Assembly: GCA_014529385.2 (NCBI GenBank)
Contig: CM043959.1
Coordinates: 51,701,253 to 51,765,252, forward strand
From: Adiantum capillus-veneris
Lineage: Eukaryota; Streptophyta; Polypodiopsida; Polypodiales; Pteridaceae
Length of the DNA: 64,000 nt
Reading direction: 5' to 3'
The notes under the pieces were generated by a model. It saw only the letters and a list, made by a program, of their open reading frames with translations. It was not told the origin of the DNA and did not search any database. The position numbers and the translations under genes were made by a program. This document shows, piece after piece, positions 34,401-47,389 of the stretch. Position 1 is the first letter of the stretch, and each line of letters starts with the position of its first letter.

Positions 34401-34501
34401 TTTTGTATCAACACGTGCCAAATCTGCTTCTTCCACAATGGGAAATTGGTTCCATCCAGCTTCTTGATATTGTAAAGAGCAGTGTCCTGTGATCCAGCCA
34501 T
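31421..34501 (-). pseudogene. Copia polyprotein (gag-protease-integrase-RT), 3' truncated, one amber stop
   Basis: The ATG at 34501 opens 910 codons in one frame. In order: gag ([13 protein letters not shown]), a knuckle [14 protein letters not shown] in which the last Cys is Tyr, protease [13 protein letters not shown], the integrase zinc region [11 protein letters not shown], and the integrase core ([34 protein letters not shown]). The second catalytic Asp of integrase, normally in SDNGGEY, is Asn. RT follows from [15 protein letters not shown] at 31769-31771 interrupts it, and the same frame continues (HQMDVKTAFLHGDL, LQHVDDMLIVGK) to 31421. The end of RT, RNase H and the 3' LTR are missing. 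Confidence 0.9.
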
Positions 34502-35560
34502 AACTACGCTTCACAGTAGTTTACTTTCCTGGGAAAAATTCGGCAGAGTTTCCCCTGTAAACTGTCCTCTGAACCAATATCAACCTATCAAATGAACCAA
34601 GAAAGCTTCAGATTCTGCAAAAATTTCGGCAGAGTCTCCTTTGTAAAATGGCTCTGGTGTACTAAAAAACAGACCAAAAACAGCTCAAAAAACCATTGTC
34701 TCTCTAACACTGTAAGCTGTGGGTAAACCTGTCCTGCACCTGTACTGTCTCTCACTGTCCTGTCAGTGTCCTGTAAGCATAGACTGCGACAATGCCTCAA
34801 CGGCAGTAAAGCAAAGATGCAATCCCAACTGTCTAACTCACAGTTAATACATCCTAGCTGCCTATCTAAGGGTGCTCAATGGATCGCTCCAAGACCTGTA
34901 TCACAGAAAGGATCTCAACATTCGAGAATCCACCAGCTCAATAAAACCTCACTCGAACCTCAACAAAGGCTGCAGTAAATCTGACAGTACATAGACTTCC
35001 CACAAAGTCATACATCCACAAATTTCCCACTATATGTTGTAACCGCTGCGGCGGTTGTTTGCTGCGTGACTCACAGCCAGCAAACCCTCAACAGACATAC
35101 ATCATCTCTGACAATACATCCCATGTGGAAGTACCTACAATGTCAGGATGAAATCTGGAATATCAAGCAGCAAACACAAGCTACCTGATGAACTAGTGGA
35201 TGTTGCCTACAATCTGTGTGTAGATGCGCCCGTGTCGTATGTGACACGCCTCCAAGAATTGTAAGCCGTCCTTCGTTGTGTAGATAGCCACAAATCAGCA
35301 CTTGCAGTCGTAGGCCGAAACCCCAAATTTGCAGAGTCGGATCTGCACCCGCCAAGACCATGTAGTCGAAAATGGCTTGCGCAGATCTTTGTCGAAGCCG
35401 AACGGTGGCCGAGATGACCTCAGAATGAAATTCTGAGAACACCAGGCCCTTCGGGTTCTCCCACAGGAATTGGGGCCGTGTCTTCGCCTGTCGAATCTCA
35501 CTCCAATCTAAGCAGGTGACTCTAGCTACCTGCAAATGCTGCCCCGAGCCTCGATCTGAG
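34502..35560 (-). other. Copia 5' untranslated leader
   Basis: This lies between the primer binding site and the gag ATG and is about 1.06 kb. No coding similarity was recognised, and no second LTR copy is present within it. Confidence 0.6.
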
Positions 35561-35571
35561 GTCTGATACCA
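35561..35571 (-). promoter_or_regulatory. Copia primer binding site (initiator tRNA-Met)
   Basis: TGGTATCAGAC on the minus strand, two bases after the LTR end, nearly matches the initiator tRNA-Met complement. Confidence 0.8.
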
Positions 35572-35573
35572 GT

Positions 35574-35765
35574 TGAAGGAGTACGAGCGGAAGTGCGACG
35601 CGAGAGAGAGTGCGAGAAGAAGAGCACGACGATATGGTGAACTCGCTCTACTGTAATGTGTAGAGCATAGTGAGTTCTTATTAGGTTTTAACAAAAGAAT
35701 ATGTGTACATACTTGGCGGCCCGCCCACTTGCCTGGGCGACCACATTGGGCTTTATACCCCAACA
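35574..35765 (-). repeat. Copia 5' LTR
   Basis: This 192-bp segment begins TGTTGGGGTATAAAGCCC and ends TCCTTCA on the minus strand, followed by the primer site. No second copy was seen, so the ends rest on the TG/CA termini and primer site. It interrupts the pogo transposase: that frame runs without a stop into the LTR, which explains the long chimeric open frame here. Confidence 0.7.
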
Positions 35766-37322
35766 TTGTATTCTCCACCAATGTAATGTGATTGCAGGGC
35801 ATTCCCTCGAATTGAACAGCTGATGCATCCAAAGGCCATATGCCGGTTGCTTGGAATCCAGCCTTGATATTAGATTTTGTGAAAGAAGATTTGATTGCCT
35901 TTGCCACAATAGTTGCAAGTTCGATCTTTGGTGCTTGTCTTGATGAAGCTTTTTGTTGCCATATGTCCCTCTCTTTTCGAAATTGAACCTTTAATGACTT
36001 GAAGACACCAACATCTAAAGGCTGAAGCTTATGGGATGTATGTGCTGGTAATGTGATAATGTCGATTCCCATATCATTAGCCTTCTCTAACAACATCGAG
36101 GGTAACATGACTTCCATGCCCGTCTAGGATGAGAAGATGTCTACTGGACTTACCCACAGTTTCAGTAATGCTCTCGTCAAAATGTTGCAGCCATGCATAA
36201 AAGAGCTCTCCAGTCACCCATGCCTTCTTTTGTGCTGCCATCATAGCCCCAGGTTCACAATGTTGAATGTAATTACCTGCAACACGACTTCCTTTAAATA
36301 TGTAATAGGAGGGAGCTGCATCTCCTGCAGCATTCACACAACATAACACAGTCATCCACTCGGGTGAATCGCAAGTAACCCCATAGACCGCCTTTGCCCC
36401 TATCCTTGCAAGGGCCTTCATCCCTTTGTCCCTTGAGCCCTGAAATTTGTTCTCTGCATAGATATTTTGAAGGTTGACGTGAAATGATATTATGATCTCT
36501 AGCCGCAACACGAGGTTAGGATGTCTTCTTCGAAACACATCCCACCAGCTCTTTCAAGGATCCCGTTGGAGAACATTATATGCCTGGTTTGGCATATTTC
36601 AACAACTTTTAGGTTCACATCAAGAACTGATACACCATGGCCTGATTCACACTTCAAGAAAAATCCATTGCAAGAGTGCTTCTTCTTCTCAAGAACTTAA
36701 TTGAGTTGGCGGGCCTTTTTTCTTTTTTTGAGTCTTGCCTTCCTCCCAGTTTGTTATAGTAGATCTGCTGATTCCAAATTGCAAAGAGCATTTCCTTAAT
36801 GAAAGACCCTCTTCTCAGGCTTGCAATGCTCTTTCCATGTCCTTTTCTGTGCAAGTTGAAACTATGCATCGATTTGGCTTCTTAATGGGTTTGGCTGGTT
36901 CTACCTCATCTTCTTGGGTGACTTGACATGGGCTCTCAATAAGTGTCGGTTGTGTGTGGGTATTTGATGCTGCCCTTGTATGTAGAAAATTTGGCTTGGC
37001 TTGCTTAACCAACGGTGGTTGTTTGTTCGTAATGTGATCTTGCCTATTTGCTGCTTTAGGTGTTGAAGTTAGGGTTGCACGATGGCTTCTTGGATACTCT
37101 TTTGGTGAAGTCTGAAAGGCATTGTTGTGGGGCCCTGACATTTGGCCTCTCTCCCTTGTCGGTGATGCAATGTGGATACTGTTTCTTGCAAGGGTGAAAC
37201 TCACTCTTTTCTTACACTTGTTTGGTGATGTGATTTTAGGAAACTGTTGAAAATGGTATGCATGTAGATTGCTGCTTTTGGATGACGTTGGTGTTGGGTT
37301 TGCTTGCTTTCTCTTGCCCATT
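35766..37322 (-). pseudogene. Pogo/Tigger-type (Tc1-mariner superfamily) transposase, decayed
   Basis: The likely start is the ATG near 37322 (MGKRKQANPTPTSSKSS). A basic, Ser-rich stretch leads to a psq-type helix-turn-helix at about 36715-36850 (DMERALQA, then GLSLRKCSLQFGISRSTITNW), interrupted by a TGA at 36815-36817. More stops follow near 36690 and 36640. The DDE domain spans about 36540-35790: GAKAVYGVTCDSPEWMTV, LLILDGHGSHVT, then a frame change near 36110 and LQPLDVGVFKSLK. The second and third acidic positions are visible, while the usual first one (in N-x-D-E-T) reads IYAEN. Copia has inserted into its 3' end. The element is inactive. Confidence 0.8.
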
Positions 37323-37462
37323 TTGGATATGCAATTTGACAAAACTTACTGTTAAGCATACATGAGGCATATAATTATTACTAAAAACAGATGTATAAAT
37401 AGAAAGCCTTGATGAATGATCTGAACAAAGAGTACTTACCACTGTTTTACGTCAAGACAGTG

Positions 37463-37800
37463 TTAGTCCGATGTATTCTCCAGAAGTTTGGAATACTCTT
37501 TTACTGAAAATTTCCCTTGTGAAGCGGGCCTTGGAAAATCTTGTTGCAGGTCTTCAATTGGTTGTTGATGTGTAATTGAAATGGGAAGTTTGGGAGAAAT
37601 AAATGGGGCTTTGCTGCGAGTGTTCTTGCACGTAAACATAGGTAAGACGTGGACTTTACCACAACAACAAACTCTTCCGCCGTTCTTATGCAAAAGTAGA
37701 GATGTGCATAGAAGTCCTTCTAATTGTGGATGCCTGTCTATCAAACAAGCTTTGCATTCACATGCGCACTTGAAGCCATAAGGAGATCTTTTGCATTGCT
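37463..37800 (-). other. Cys-rich open segment upstream of the pogo transposase
   Basis: The minus strand encodes CACECKACL...GLLCTS...VCCCGKVHV, a cluster of cysteines suggestive of a zinc-binding segment, up to a stop at 37463. It could be a separate exon of the transposon or unrelated. No family recognised. Confidence 0.3.
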
Positions 37801-38440
37801 ATTGATGCATCGTGTATGACTGTGTTATTGAAAACTAGTTATGTGATTTGTGTCGTTGAGAAAGAGGAAGTAAGCTGTCTTCAGGGTGATGTATAGAGAG
37901 TTGGATGTGTAGAGGATTGCGCAGGTTTGCTGGGCATGTCAAGAGTTTGGGTGGCTTGATTGCTTATGTTTTTTGAACGTGACGGATTCTATAAATCATT
38001 TATCTATTTGTTTATATTCTGTATTGTTGAGACCATCTTGCTGATGAGCATGTGTATTGATCTGCAGGGTGTACAATCATGGAGCAGATCGTGGACCTTG
38101 AGTAGAAGGGAAGGGCGCCAAAGTATCATAGTCCGTGTGCATTTAAGAGCCCATCGTGGGTTGGTTGTGAATTATGGTTTGCCTTTTGATGGGCAATATT
38201 GTAACCTATATCGAGACTGGTACCTGCACATGCTTGCCTATGTGCATGAGTGCGTGCCAAAAGAGGCGGACTATCTCTACCTCTCACTCGCTCGTTATTT
38301 CTCTCTCTCTCTATCTTTGAAACCGGCTCTTCACACTCTTGTCCAAGTGTATGAACACACCCTTGCACACACTCTTCTTTAAAAAGAAAAAGGCTTAAAT
38401 TCTCTGCTTACTATCAAAAACCTGTGTTAATGTGTGTGTG
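37801..38440. other. Unassigned spacer
   Basis: A 140-codon plus-strand frame at 37960-38382 has no recognisable domain. Nothing else seen. Confidence 0.4.
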
Positions 38441-38820
38441 TGCATCACACACACATTTTCTTTCTTGTTTGATTTGTTGCCTTGTTGAAGCCTTTTACTT
38501 TGTTAGGAAATGGCTTCCAAGCTTTTTAAAAGCCTAAGGTTAACTTCCAGGCAAAAAAAAATCTCCAACTTTCATTTCTGTATAGACATACCTCCAAAAA
38601 AATCCCCCTTTTGCTTCCATGCTAACTTTTCCTTTTGCACACACATTTTCTTTCTTGCTTGATTTGTTGCTTTGTTGAAGCCTTTTACTTTGTTAGGAAA
38701 TGGCTTCCAGGCTTTTCAAAAGCCTAAGGTAAACTTCAAGGCAAAAAAAAATCTCCATCTTTCATTTATGTGTGGAGACATACATACCTCCAAAAATTTC
38801 CCTTTTGCTTCCAAGATTAC
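38441..38820. repeat. Tandem duplication, ~190-bp unit, two copies
   Basis: The sequence cacacattttctttcttg recurs 190 bp later (first copy around 38449, second around 38639). Both copies share gttgaagccttttactttg, ggaaatggcttcca and aaagcctaagg. It is AT-rich and non-coding. Confidence 0.85.
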
Positions 38821-39173
38821 TTTCGTTTTTGCTTCCAAGCTCACAATCCTTAAGCTTATCCAAAATCGAACATTGAAGTTCAATTTCAAAGCAAAAGGCA
38901 AAGCTTTGTTTTCTGTTTTTGCATAGAGATGCCATGGCTTCTCTAAAACATTCCCCCTTCTCCTTGAGAGGGCACGATCTCGTCCGATCCGTGCGAGATC
39001 TACCCCGAATCACTCCAATCCAATGTTGCGAAGCGTCGAGCTTCTTTCAAGCTCCCTTGCCACTAAGAGACCGCCGTCATCGCCTAGTTGCAATTGTTGG
39101 AATTAGGGTTGCAGAGAAAGGCACACGGCTTGGAGAAGACGAAGGAAGCTCAAGGCACACAATAGAGAGTGTG

Positions 39174-40337
39174 TTACTTAGTATGCAATGGAAAGATAGA
39201 TAGCCCTAGAGTGATGGACGTATATACAATGCTCGGGGGAAAAAACCTCCAAAGAGGAAAAAAATGCCCCGACGGTCTTATTGTGTTCACACACATCACT
39301 ACCACATGCATATGGTAACAACTGTAAGATGTTGACCTTTGACCAAATGGATTTACGCCATTCATAGCCAAACCTAGGCGCAAATTTTGAGCTTCCCTGG
39401 CAAAATCCGACCATGTTTCATCTATATGTTTCCAGGCTGCACAATCTGCAGGAATCCGTAGCACACCATCCGAAGATTTATTCTCCTCATGCCATGATGC
39501 TAGGGCGGCCATGGACTTACATTCAAATAAATACTTGATGCGAGGAAGCAAAGGAAAATATCGCAAAACCTTTTGTGGAATTTTTGTTCTGCATGTGGAG
39601 ATCTACTCGATATCTCTCGGAATCACATTTCAAACACTTCTCCATGTCTATGTATTCCCCTCTGAAAAGAATGCAGTTGTTAGGACAAGCGTGGATCGAA
39701 TTGTAATCCATCCCTAAGTTGCGCAAGATCTTTCTTACTTCCTCTCTGGAATCTGACATCACATTATCAGCTGGCAGTATGTGCTCTTTGAGCAATCTAC
39801 ACAGCGAAAAAAAACAGTGCAATTGTGTAAAAAACTATCAGATCATTATACATCTAGAGTTTTTTATTAAAGTAAACACATTGTAATAGATCACCTGAAA
39901 AGCGGTGTGACGCTAGTGTCACTCCATCCAAACTTTGTTTGCATGTTGAGAAGAACCAGGAGCGCCTTCAATCTAAACACACGTTCTCCATCATACAACG
40001 GCGTATCGGCCTCACTTTTCATATCATCATAGATAAACCTTTCTGAATCCATGATCGTCTCGATCATTTCATCGATCTCGAGCTGAAACATTGCCTTGTT
40101 GGGAATGTAGTCTGCATGATCATCCCCTGAGCTATCAAAGGCTACATCTTGTGGCCTCACATATGCTGCTTGACCAAAGCGCCTGCGAACACGTCTATTG
40201 GGTTGCAAGATTGCTGACTGTTGGCCAGCATCAGAGTCCGACGAGTTATAATTGGCAACAACTCGATCTATAATAGATGGATCGAACTCGCCAAATTTGT
40301 GAACGTGCTGCAAAGAAACACGTCTTGTCCGTCGCAC
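39174..40337 (-). pseudogene. CACTA (En/Spm) TNP2-type transposase, truncated
   Basis: Exon-like segment 39892-40337 ends LLVLLNMQTKFGWSDTSVTP and has donor TTCAG|gtgatc. An intron of about 95 bp with acceptor gtgtag leads to LLKEHILPADNVM, KILRNLGMDYNSIHACPNNC and LFRGEYIDMEKCLKCDSERY. After a frameshift near 39570, VLRYFPLLPRIKYLFECKS and GVLRIPADCAAWKHIDETW follow, then LGLAMNGVNPFG. These match the order of conserved blocks in CACTA TNP2 transposases. Downstream of NPFGQRST the similarity stops, so the catalytic remainder is missing. Terminal CACTA repeats were not found. Confidence 0.85.
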
Positions 40338-40568
40338 ATCATGCTTGCATTGATTACAAGGACATAAGATCCTCGTTGAGAGAGATAGGTGTTTCGGTTG
40401 GACGGCCCCACATCCTCATCACTACTCATAATGAGGGTGAAAACCTTATAACTTGGACATAAATTTAATCTTCTATTGGCATCCTCCGTCTTTTATCTGT
40501 GTGTGTGTGTGTGTGTGTGTTCACACTGGAAACTACCTCACATTCTCTAGTCATGTCCAATCCCCGCA

Positions 40569-40619
40569 CAGCTTGGTCTAGAGGTGCACGGAGATTAGAA
40601 CCACCGGGTTATAATCTCG
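40569..40619 (+). repeat. Possible tRNA-derived SINE head
   Basis: GCTTGGTCTAGAGGT resembles an A box of plant SINEs and GGGTTATAATCTC resembles a degenerate B box at normal spacing. No tail or second copy was verified. Confidence 0.3.
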
Positions 40620-41682
40620 TCTTTATTGGTCAATGCCTATATTTGTTGGTACAAGAAATCTACACACCCACGTCTATATGATAGTGCATGTAGTGGACAA
40701 AACCCCTTTGCCTCTTCTCTAGCTATAACATTTCACAGCATCTTAACATCTTTTCACAATAGATCTTTGTCTGTAGCATGCAGGAACACCATTCTTGCAA
40801 TGTAGCTAATGCCTACTCAAAGCACTTAATTCTTACTCTAGATTTGACGAGATGTGTAGTGTGTGTGTGTGTGTGTATGACCCTTGGAATCGTCATCTTG
40901 CATCACTAATTTCCGTGTAGGCTCAATTTTCTCTTCCATTGGCTGATCATGACGGCTTATTGTATGGCAGCAGCAGTCGAACATGCAGGTGGAATTGCTG
41001 GTCTGCATGGACTGTCGAGGTTGTGAGCGCAGAAAATTAAAGTGTGTGTGGGTTTATTTTTTGCCCACGTTTCAAAGGAGTCCTATAAATGGTAAACATT
41101 GTCTCTTTTTTGGCCAATTGTGTCCCCCATGTGTGTCCCATTAAAGGGCCCTGGATTATTATTGGCCGCCTTAACCTACGCGGTTCATTCACGTAGCAGT
41201 TGTTAACGCAAGGGCATGGTGGGATTCTCAACCTCACCGCAATGTGGTGGCAACATGAGGATATGATCACGCCCTCAAAGAAGTGCATTGCTCATTTCTG
41301 TTAAAGAGCTTGGGGGTGTCAAGTTGTTTTCATGATCAAAGAGAGTGGGTCACCATTGGTGTCCTAATCACACGATCAACTCACATTTGGACCACAATGC
41401 CGTCAAGGAAGGCATGGGACTATTCGACATCATATTGGGCTAGGTTTTCTCTTGTAACATATAAAAGGTAACATTTCCAATGTGCCTAGATGCTGATACA
41501 TGGTCGTATTCTCCCATAATCATTACTAACATAATGTTATATGTAAAAAGAATTCTCTTTAGTTTTTGTAATAATTTTCCTTTTCTATCCTCGTCTACAA
41601 TCTGTCTACCAAAAGCCCATGCCGTGATCTACATGGAGAAGAACCGTGTATGGTTAGGAAAATGATTTTCCCCAAAAATTAA
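40620..41682. other. Unassigned spacer
   Basis: It contains a short (GT)n near 40858-40878. No coding or transposon similarity recognised. Confidence 0.4.
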
Positions 41683-43015
<1,333 letters not shown>

Positions 43016-43021
43016 GTATGG

Positions 43022-44385
43022 TGTAACATTTAATGCACTAATAAATTGTGTGTAGTGGAAATTGATAACATAGTGAGCATTTCATTAAGAACAAGTTCCT
43101 AATGAGCATAGAGAGAGTAATTAATTGAGAAAGCAACATAGCAATTTACACCTAGCTAATTTGGCATTGACAATACTTGAAAAGAGAGAGAAATAGAAAA
43201 ATTGACAACAGTTGAGGACCGGATTTACATGGAGCTGGTCCCCCCTCCATAAAAGCTTTGCATTATAGCTTCTCCTATCAAAGGAGACTTTTGTACAATA
43301 CAATTCTTGTGTTCCTTGACAAAACTCATTGGTGCAATGAAGATGGAAGCTTCATGCACCAAATTTATGCTTGAAATCCACACCTAGTGTCCCTAGCCTC
43401 AGTCCCAAGACCTTACACACCTTCAAAAATGGTGAGAGCTAGCAGGGAATGAGGATAGATTGAGAGGAAGAAGAGGTATCTTACGAGAAAGAAGTATTCT
43501 CCTCACATAATCACTCTAATTGTGTTAGAGTAAAATGCAGCCCCTACTCTCATCTTGGTCGACCCCTCTTGCTAAATAATCATGCTGACCTCCCATTGGC
43601 TCCTGTAAAGCATAACCAATCACAAATTAGAAGCATAATTGATAGCCTTTTGACAAGTGTCCCCCTTTCCCCTTTTCTGAGAGCTTTAGGTATTTAAATA
43701 ATTCATCTAAACTCTCATTGGACCTTTTTGTCTTTTGGCCAATAGGAATCAAGCAAGCCATTGGGTTGTTGGATGCTGATTGCACCCCTTGGTAGACTAT
43801 CCAATAGTCTTCTAGGGAGCTTAATTTCTATTGGTTCATTTATCAAGCATTTTTTAATTGATTAGACTAAATTTACTCTAGCCTAATTCTCATTGGTTCA
43901 CCTCTATGGCCATCCAATAGGATTTGAGGGAAGGTTGGGGGCAACTGGCCTAAGAGCTTGACATGTGTCCAGTATTCCCTTTGTGTAAAGGGGGAGCGTT
44001 GGAGTGTGTTTCTCTCTCTCATCCCCTACAATATGGGCTCGCCCCCTCCTTCCTAGGGATGTGGGAAGACTTTTTAGTCTTCCCATGACCATTCAATTCC
44101 CCTTGCTTTGGTCATGGTATTAAAAGTTTTAATTTTGGAACCTTAGCCTATGGAAGTCTTAATGGAGCTGAATCTTAGGTCTTTTAAGCCCCATTGAAGC
44201 ACATTGCTCTTTTGCAGGCTGTCGCCCTTTGGATCCCTATTTTCCCTCCTTTGGATCCCGACAGAGACTGGTCTGGTAGCCTTACCAATATTCTAGCTTT
44301 TACTCCCCTAGTACTTCCCCTTATTAAATGACCAGTTTAACATGAGAAAATCATTTGGGAGTATTAGATATTAGTTTTTATGACA
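43022..44385 (-). repeat. Gypsy-3 3' LTR
   Basis: This is the direct repeat of 50116-51643. On the plus strand it runs TGTAACATTTAATGC to TTTTTATGACA. On the minus strand it is preceded by the purine-rich AAGAGAGAGGTAA (about 44386-44398). GTATGG lies outside it (43016-43021) and again after the other LTR. The stretch 44386-44818 is 3' untranslated sequence of the element. Confidence 0.9.
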
Positions 44386-44818
44386 TTACCTCTCTCTTGA
44401 AATCATAGTCGTCCTCGAATATGAGGTAGAGAAGATAAAGCCTAGTCATTAGTCCGTTTGCTAGCGGATAGAGGACCCCTATTTTACCCTACGACATCGT
44501 CCCAAAATGGATGACTAGTCCATTTGGTGCTTGAGAGCATTAGCTGTCGCAAGCATGTCTGCACATTAGTCCGTATCAATCTTCCATAGTAGAGTGACAA
44601 GCTCTACTTGGTGTTCAGGAGACGTCGTCTCCACAAACATGATCCTAAGCATGCATACTTATTAGAGTTTGTGCACAATAAAGAAAAAGAGAGTCTTATA
44701 AGACAGAAACTTTGTTCATTTATACATACTTACATTTGCTTACTCTAGGGAGTCATTGTAAGCATTGACAAGGTTTAGGTTATCCTTTAATTGTATGCCT
44801 TGCGTCCATCTAGCATCT

Positions 44819-45300
44819 TCAAAAGGATAATTTTTTAACGTTTATAAGATATCGTCGGATAGTCTTACTGCCTCCTGATACCTTGTCTTTGTGTCGGAGA
44901 ATGGACTCGGGCTGCATCACCTCTTCTTGATCCTCGATCTCCGGTGGGTCTTCAATAGTTGCTTCTTGAGGTGGCTCTCCTTTGTAGGGCTTTAGTAGGC
45001 TCACGTGGAAAGCATTGTGTATGAGCCAATGGCTGGGCAACTTGAGTTGCTAGGCCATCTCATTGATTGGTCTAAGAATCTAGAAGGGACCATAGTACCT
45101 TTTTGCTAACTTAGCATAGTACTTTTGGTGTCCCCGTAGGATTCTTGCCCGTTGTGTGCCTTAATCGAGCCTTGGGAAACTTAAGCAAGACCCAATCATT
45201 TTGTTTAAAGGCTAGGTCTCTTCTGTGCTTATCAACAACATCCTTTTGCCTTTGCTGAGAGATGGATATAGCATCCTTAATCTTTTGGAAATATTCTTGC
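44819..45300 (-). pseudogene. Gypsy-3 integrase tail and chromodomain, broken
   Basis: LIHNAFHVSLLKPYKGEPP marks the conserved tail after integrase. A chromodomain-like segment (QPESILRHKDKVSG, RRYLINVKKLSF) is cut by a stop at 44819. The upstream tether around 45050-45300 is spread over other frames. Confidence 0.75.
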
Positions 45301-45315
45301 AGGTCTTGGCTATAT

Positions 45316-46029
45316 TCATCTGCAAAACGAAGATCTTCCCATGTACCTGAGTAGCAAGGGAATTTTTGATCTTTCCTTTATCACCTCAAAAGGTGCTTTT
45401 CCCATGGAAGTATGTACATTGTTATTGTAAGCATACTCCACTAAGGGTAAGTACTTCTCCCATTGGGACTTTTGATCTACTTCTGTGACATAAGCTTTTA
45501 GTAGATCAAGAATGGTTAGGTTAGCTATTTTACTTTGGCCATCCGTTTGGGGATGATAGGCCGAAGAGAAGTTTAGCCTTGTTCCTAAATTCTCAAAGAG
45601 TCCATTACTGGTCATTCTAGGATCTCTATCCGACACTATGGACATTGGCAAGCCATGGTACGTGAAGATTTGTGATATAAAGAGGGTTGCCATTTGATGG
45701 GCTTTGATAGTTGACAAGTATGAAATGTGCTTGTTTGCTAAACATGTCTACTATCGTCCACTTTTCTGTATTCCCATGGATAGACTTGGGCAATCCAAAG
45801 ATAAAATCCATGGATATGCTCTTCCACGGTGAATTAGGGATTGGCAAAGGTTGAAGCAATCTAGGTTGCTTCCCTCTATCAAAGTTCGTCTTTTGGCATA
45901 CCACACATTTTTGCACATACTCTTATATGTTTGCTTTCATTGTAGGTCAGCAGAAATATGTTTCTATCCCTTAAAGGGTAGACTGAATCCCTCTATGTCC
46001 CGCATAAGGAGGAGCATGAGATTCATACA
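45316..46029 (-). pseudogene. Gypsy-3 integrase
   Basis: Two overlapping frames hold the zinc region end (CVVCQKTNFDRGKQ), the first catalytic Asp (WTIVDMFSKQAHF), the second (SIVSDRDPRMTS), and the Glu region. The Glu region reads DGQSKIAN, with Lys where Gypsy integrases have the catalytic Glu. A frameshift lies near 45700. The enzyme would be dead. Confidence 0.8.
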
Positions 46030-46980
46030 TTACTTTCTACGTAGTGAGTTAGTAATGCATAGTCTATTGCCATAGAGAAGATAACCATCTTGTAGGGTAA
46101 ATGGTTCTTCTTTCTTCCCTAGTGCAAGGGTTGAAATCACATCTCTAAAATTGGGATCAATAGCGTACTCATCTATCATAGAAGATAGATCATTGTGAGT
46201 TGCTATGGAAACTGCATTCACTCTCGGTCGTCTTGAGAGTGCATCAGCTACTTGATTATGCTTGCCAGCAATGTGAGCAATATGAAAATGAAATTGCAAA
46301 AGGAAGTTTGCCCACCTCATTTGTTTGTTGGAGACCTTGGTCTGCGTCATGAAGTACTTAAGGCTTTGGTGATCCGTCCACATAATAAAAGGAGTCCCCA
46401 ATAAATAGTGCTTCCATGAGTCTAGAGCATGTAGAACTGCTAAGTGTTCCTTCTCATATATGCCTAGAGCTTGCTCACCAGGGTCGAGCCTTCGACTTTC
46501 ATAGGCTGTGGCATGCCCTTCTTGAAGCAAAACAACTCCAAGGCAATCACCACAAGCGTTGCATTGGGCCTCAAATGGCTTTGAGAGATCCGATAGTGTA
46601 AGCACAGGTTGAGAGATAAGCTTCTCTTTAAGCTTTTCAAAAGCATTGTTCTCCTTGGTGGACCATATATACCTAACGTTTTTCTTTGTTAGGTCATGTA
46701 ATGGTCCCTCTATTTGTGAGAACTTTTCTATGAAGCATCTATAGTATGTACACATACCAATAAACCTTCTTAGTTCATGTAGATTCCTTGGATTAGGCCA
46801 TCCTTTTATTACCTCTAGCTTTGATGGATCCATTTGGATGCCATCTTGAGAGATAATGTGACCTAAATATTGAATCTCTTGTAAGAAAAATTCACTTTTC
46901 TTTCGATTAATGTAAAGTTTATTCTCTCCTAAAACTTGAAATATTACATGGAGCTGTTGCTTGTGTTCGTCTAGTGAATT
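46030..46980 (-). CDS. Gypsy-3 RT connection and RNase H
   Basis: The frame from 46833 (MDPSKLEVIKGWPNPRNLHE) continues the RT thumb and connection, then RNase H. The usual CDACG reads CNACG, with Asn for the first catalytic Asp. YEKEHLAVLHALDSWKHYLL and WTDHQSLKYFMTQT follow, and the frame ends at 46030 before the integrase zinc region. Upstream (46834-46980) the same region still reads RKKSEFFLQEIQYLGHI. Confidence 0.8.
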   Translation of the reverse strand, partial: NSLDEHKQQLHVIFQVLGENKLYINRKKSEFFLQEIQYLGHIISQDGIQMDPSKLEVIKGWPNPRNLHELRRFIGMCTYYRCFIEKFSQIEGPLHDLTKKNVRYIWSTKENNAFEKLKEKLISQPVLTLSDLSKPFEAQCNACGDCLGVVLLQEGHATAYESRRLDPGEQALGIYEKEHLAVLHALDSWKHYLLGTPFIMWTDHQSLKYFMTQTKVSNKQMRWANFLLQFHFHIAHIAGKHNQVADALSRRPRVNAVSIATHNDLSSMIDEYAIDPNFRDVISTLALGKKEEPFTLQDGYLLYGNRLCITNSLRRK

Positions 46981-47389
46981 AGAGTAGATGATTATATCAT
47001 CAAAGAAAACTTGTAAAGGTTCAGTGAGGCCTGAATAGCTTCTCCATCAAGCGGTTAAATGTGGCTGGTGCATTGATCAAGCCAAAAGGCATGACAATGT
47101 ACTCATAAAAACCAAACGTAGTGCGAAATGCGGTCTTTACAATGCCTTGATCAACTATCCTTATTTGATGGTATCCACTTTTTAGGTCAATCCTACTGAA
47201 GTAGGTCGACCCTTGTAGCTTATCAAATAGGTCTTCTACCCATGGAACGGGAAACCTATTCTTGATAGTGATCCTATTTAGTGCTCTACAGTCGACACGC
47301 ATACGATATGTGCCGTCTTTCTTTTGCACTAATAACACGAGCGGAGATGAGCTAGGCCTAACCATGCCTTTCTCAACTAACTCATGCAC
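46981..47389 (-). pseudogene. Gypsy-3 reverse transcriptase
   Basis: RT motifs [36 protein letters not shown] and [21 protein letters not shown] are present. The frame stops just before the Asp-Asp palm motif, which lies in a shifted frame near 46985-47005 (FFDDIIIYS). The copy is broken by a frameshift. Confidence 0.85.

Noticed and set aside
35143-35765. C-terminal 200 codons of the long minus-strand frame beginning at 36117
   Set aside because: Below 35766 the frame reads the Copia LTR and leader, so this part is not transposase.
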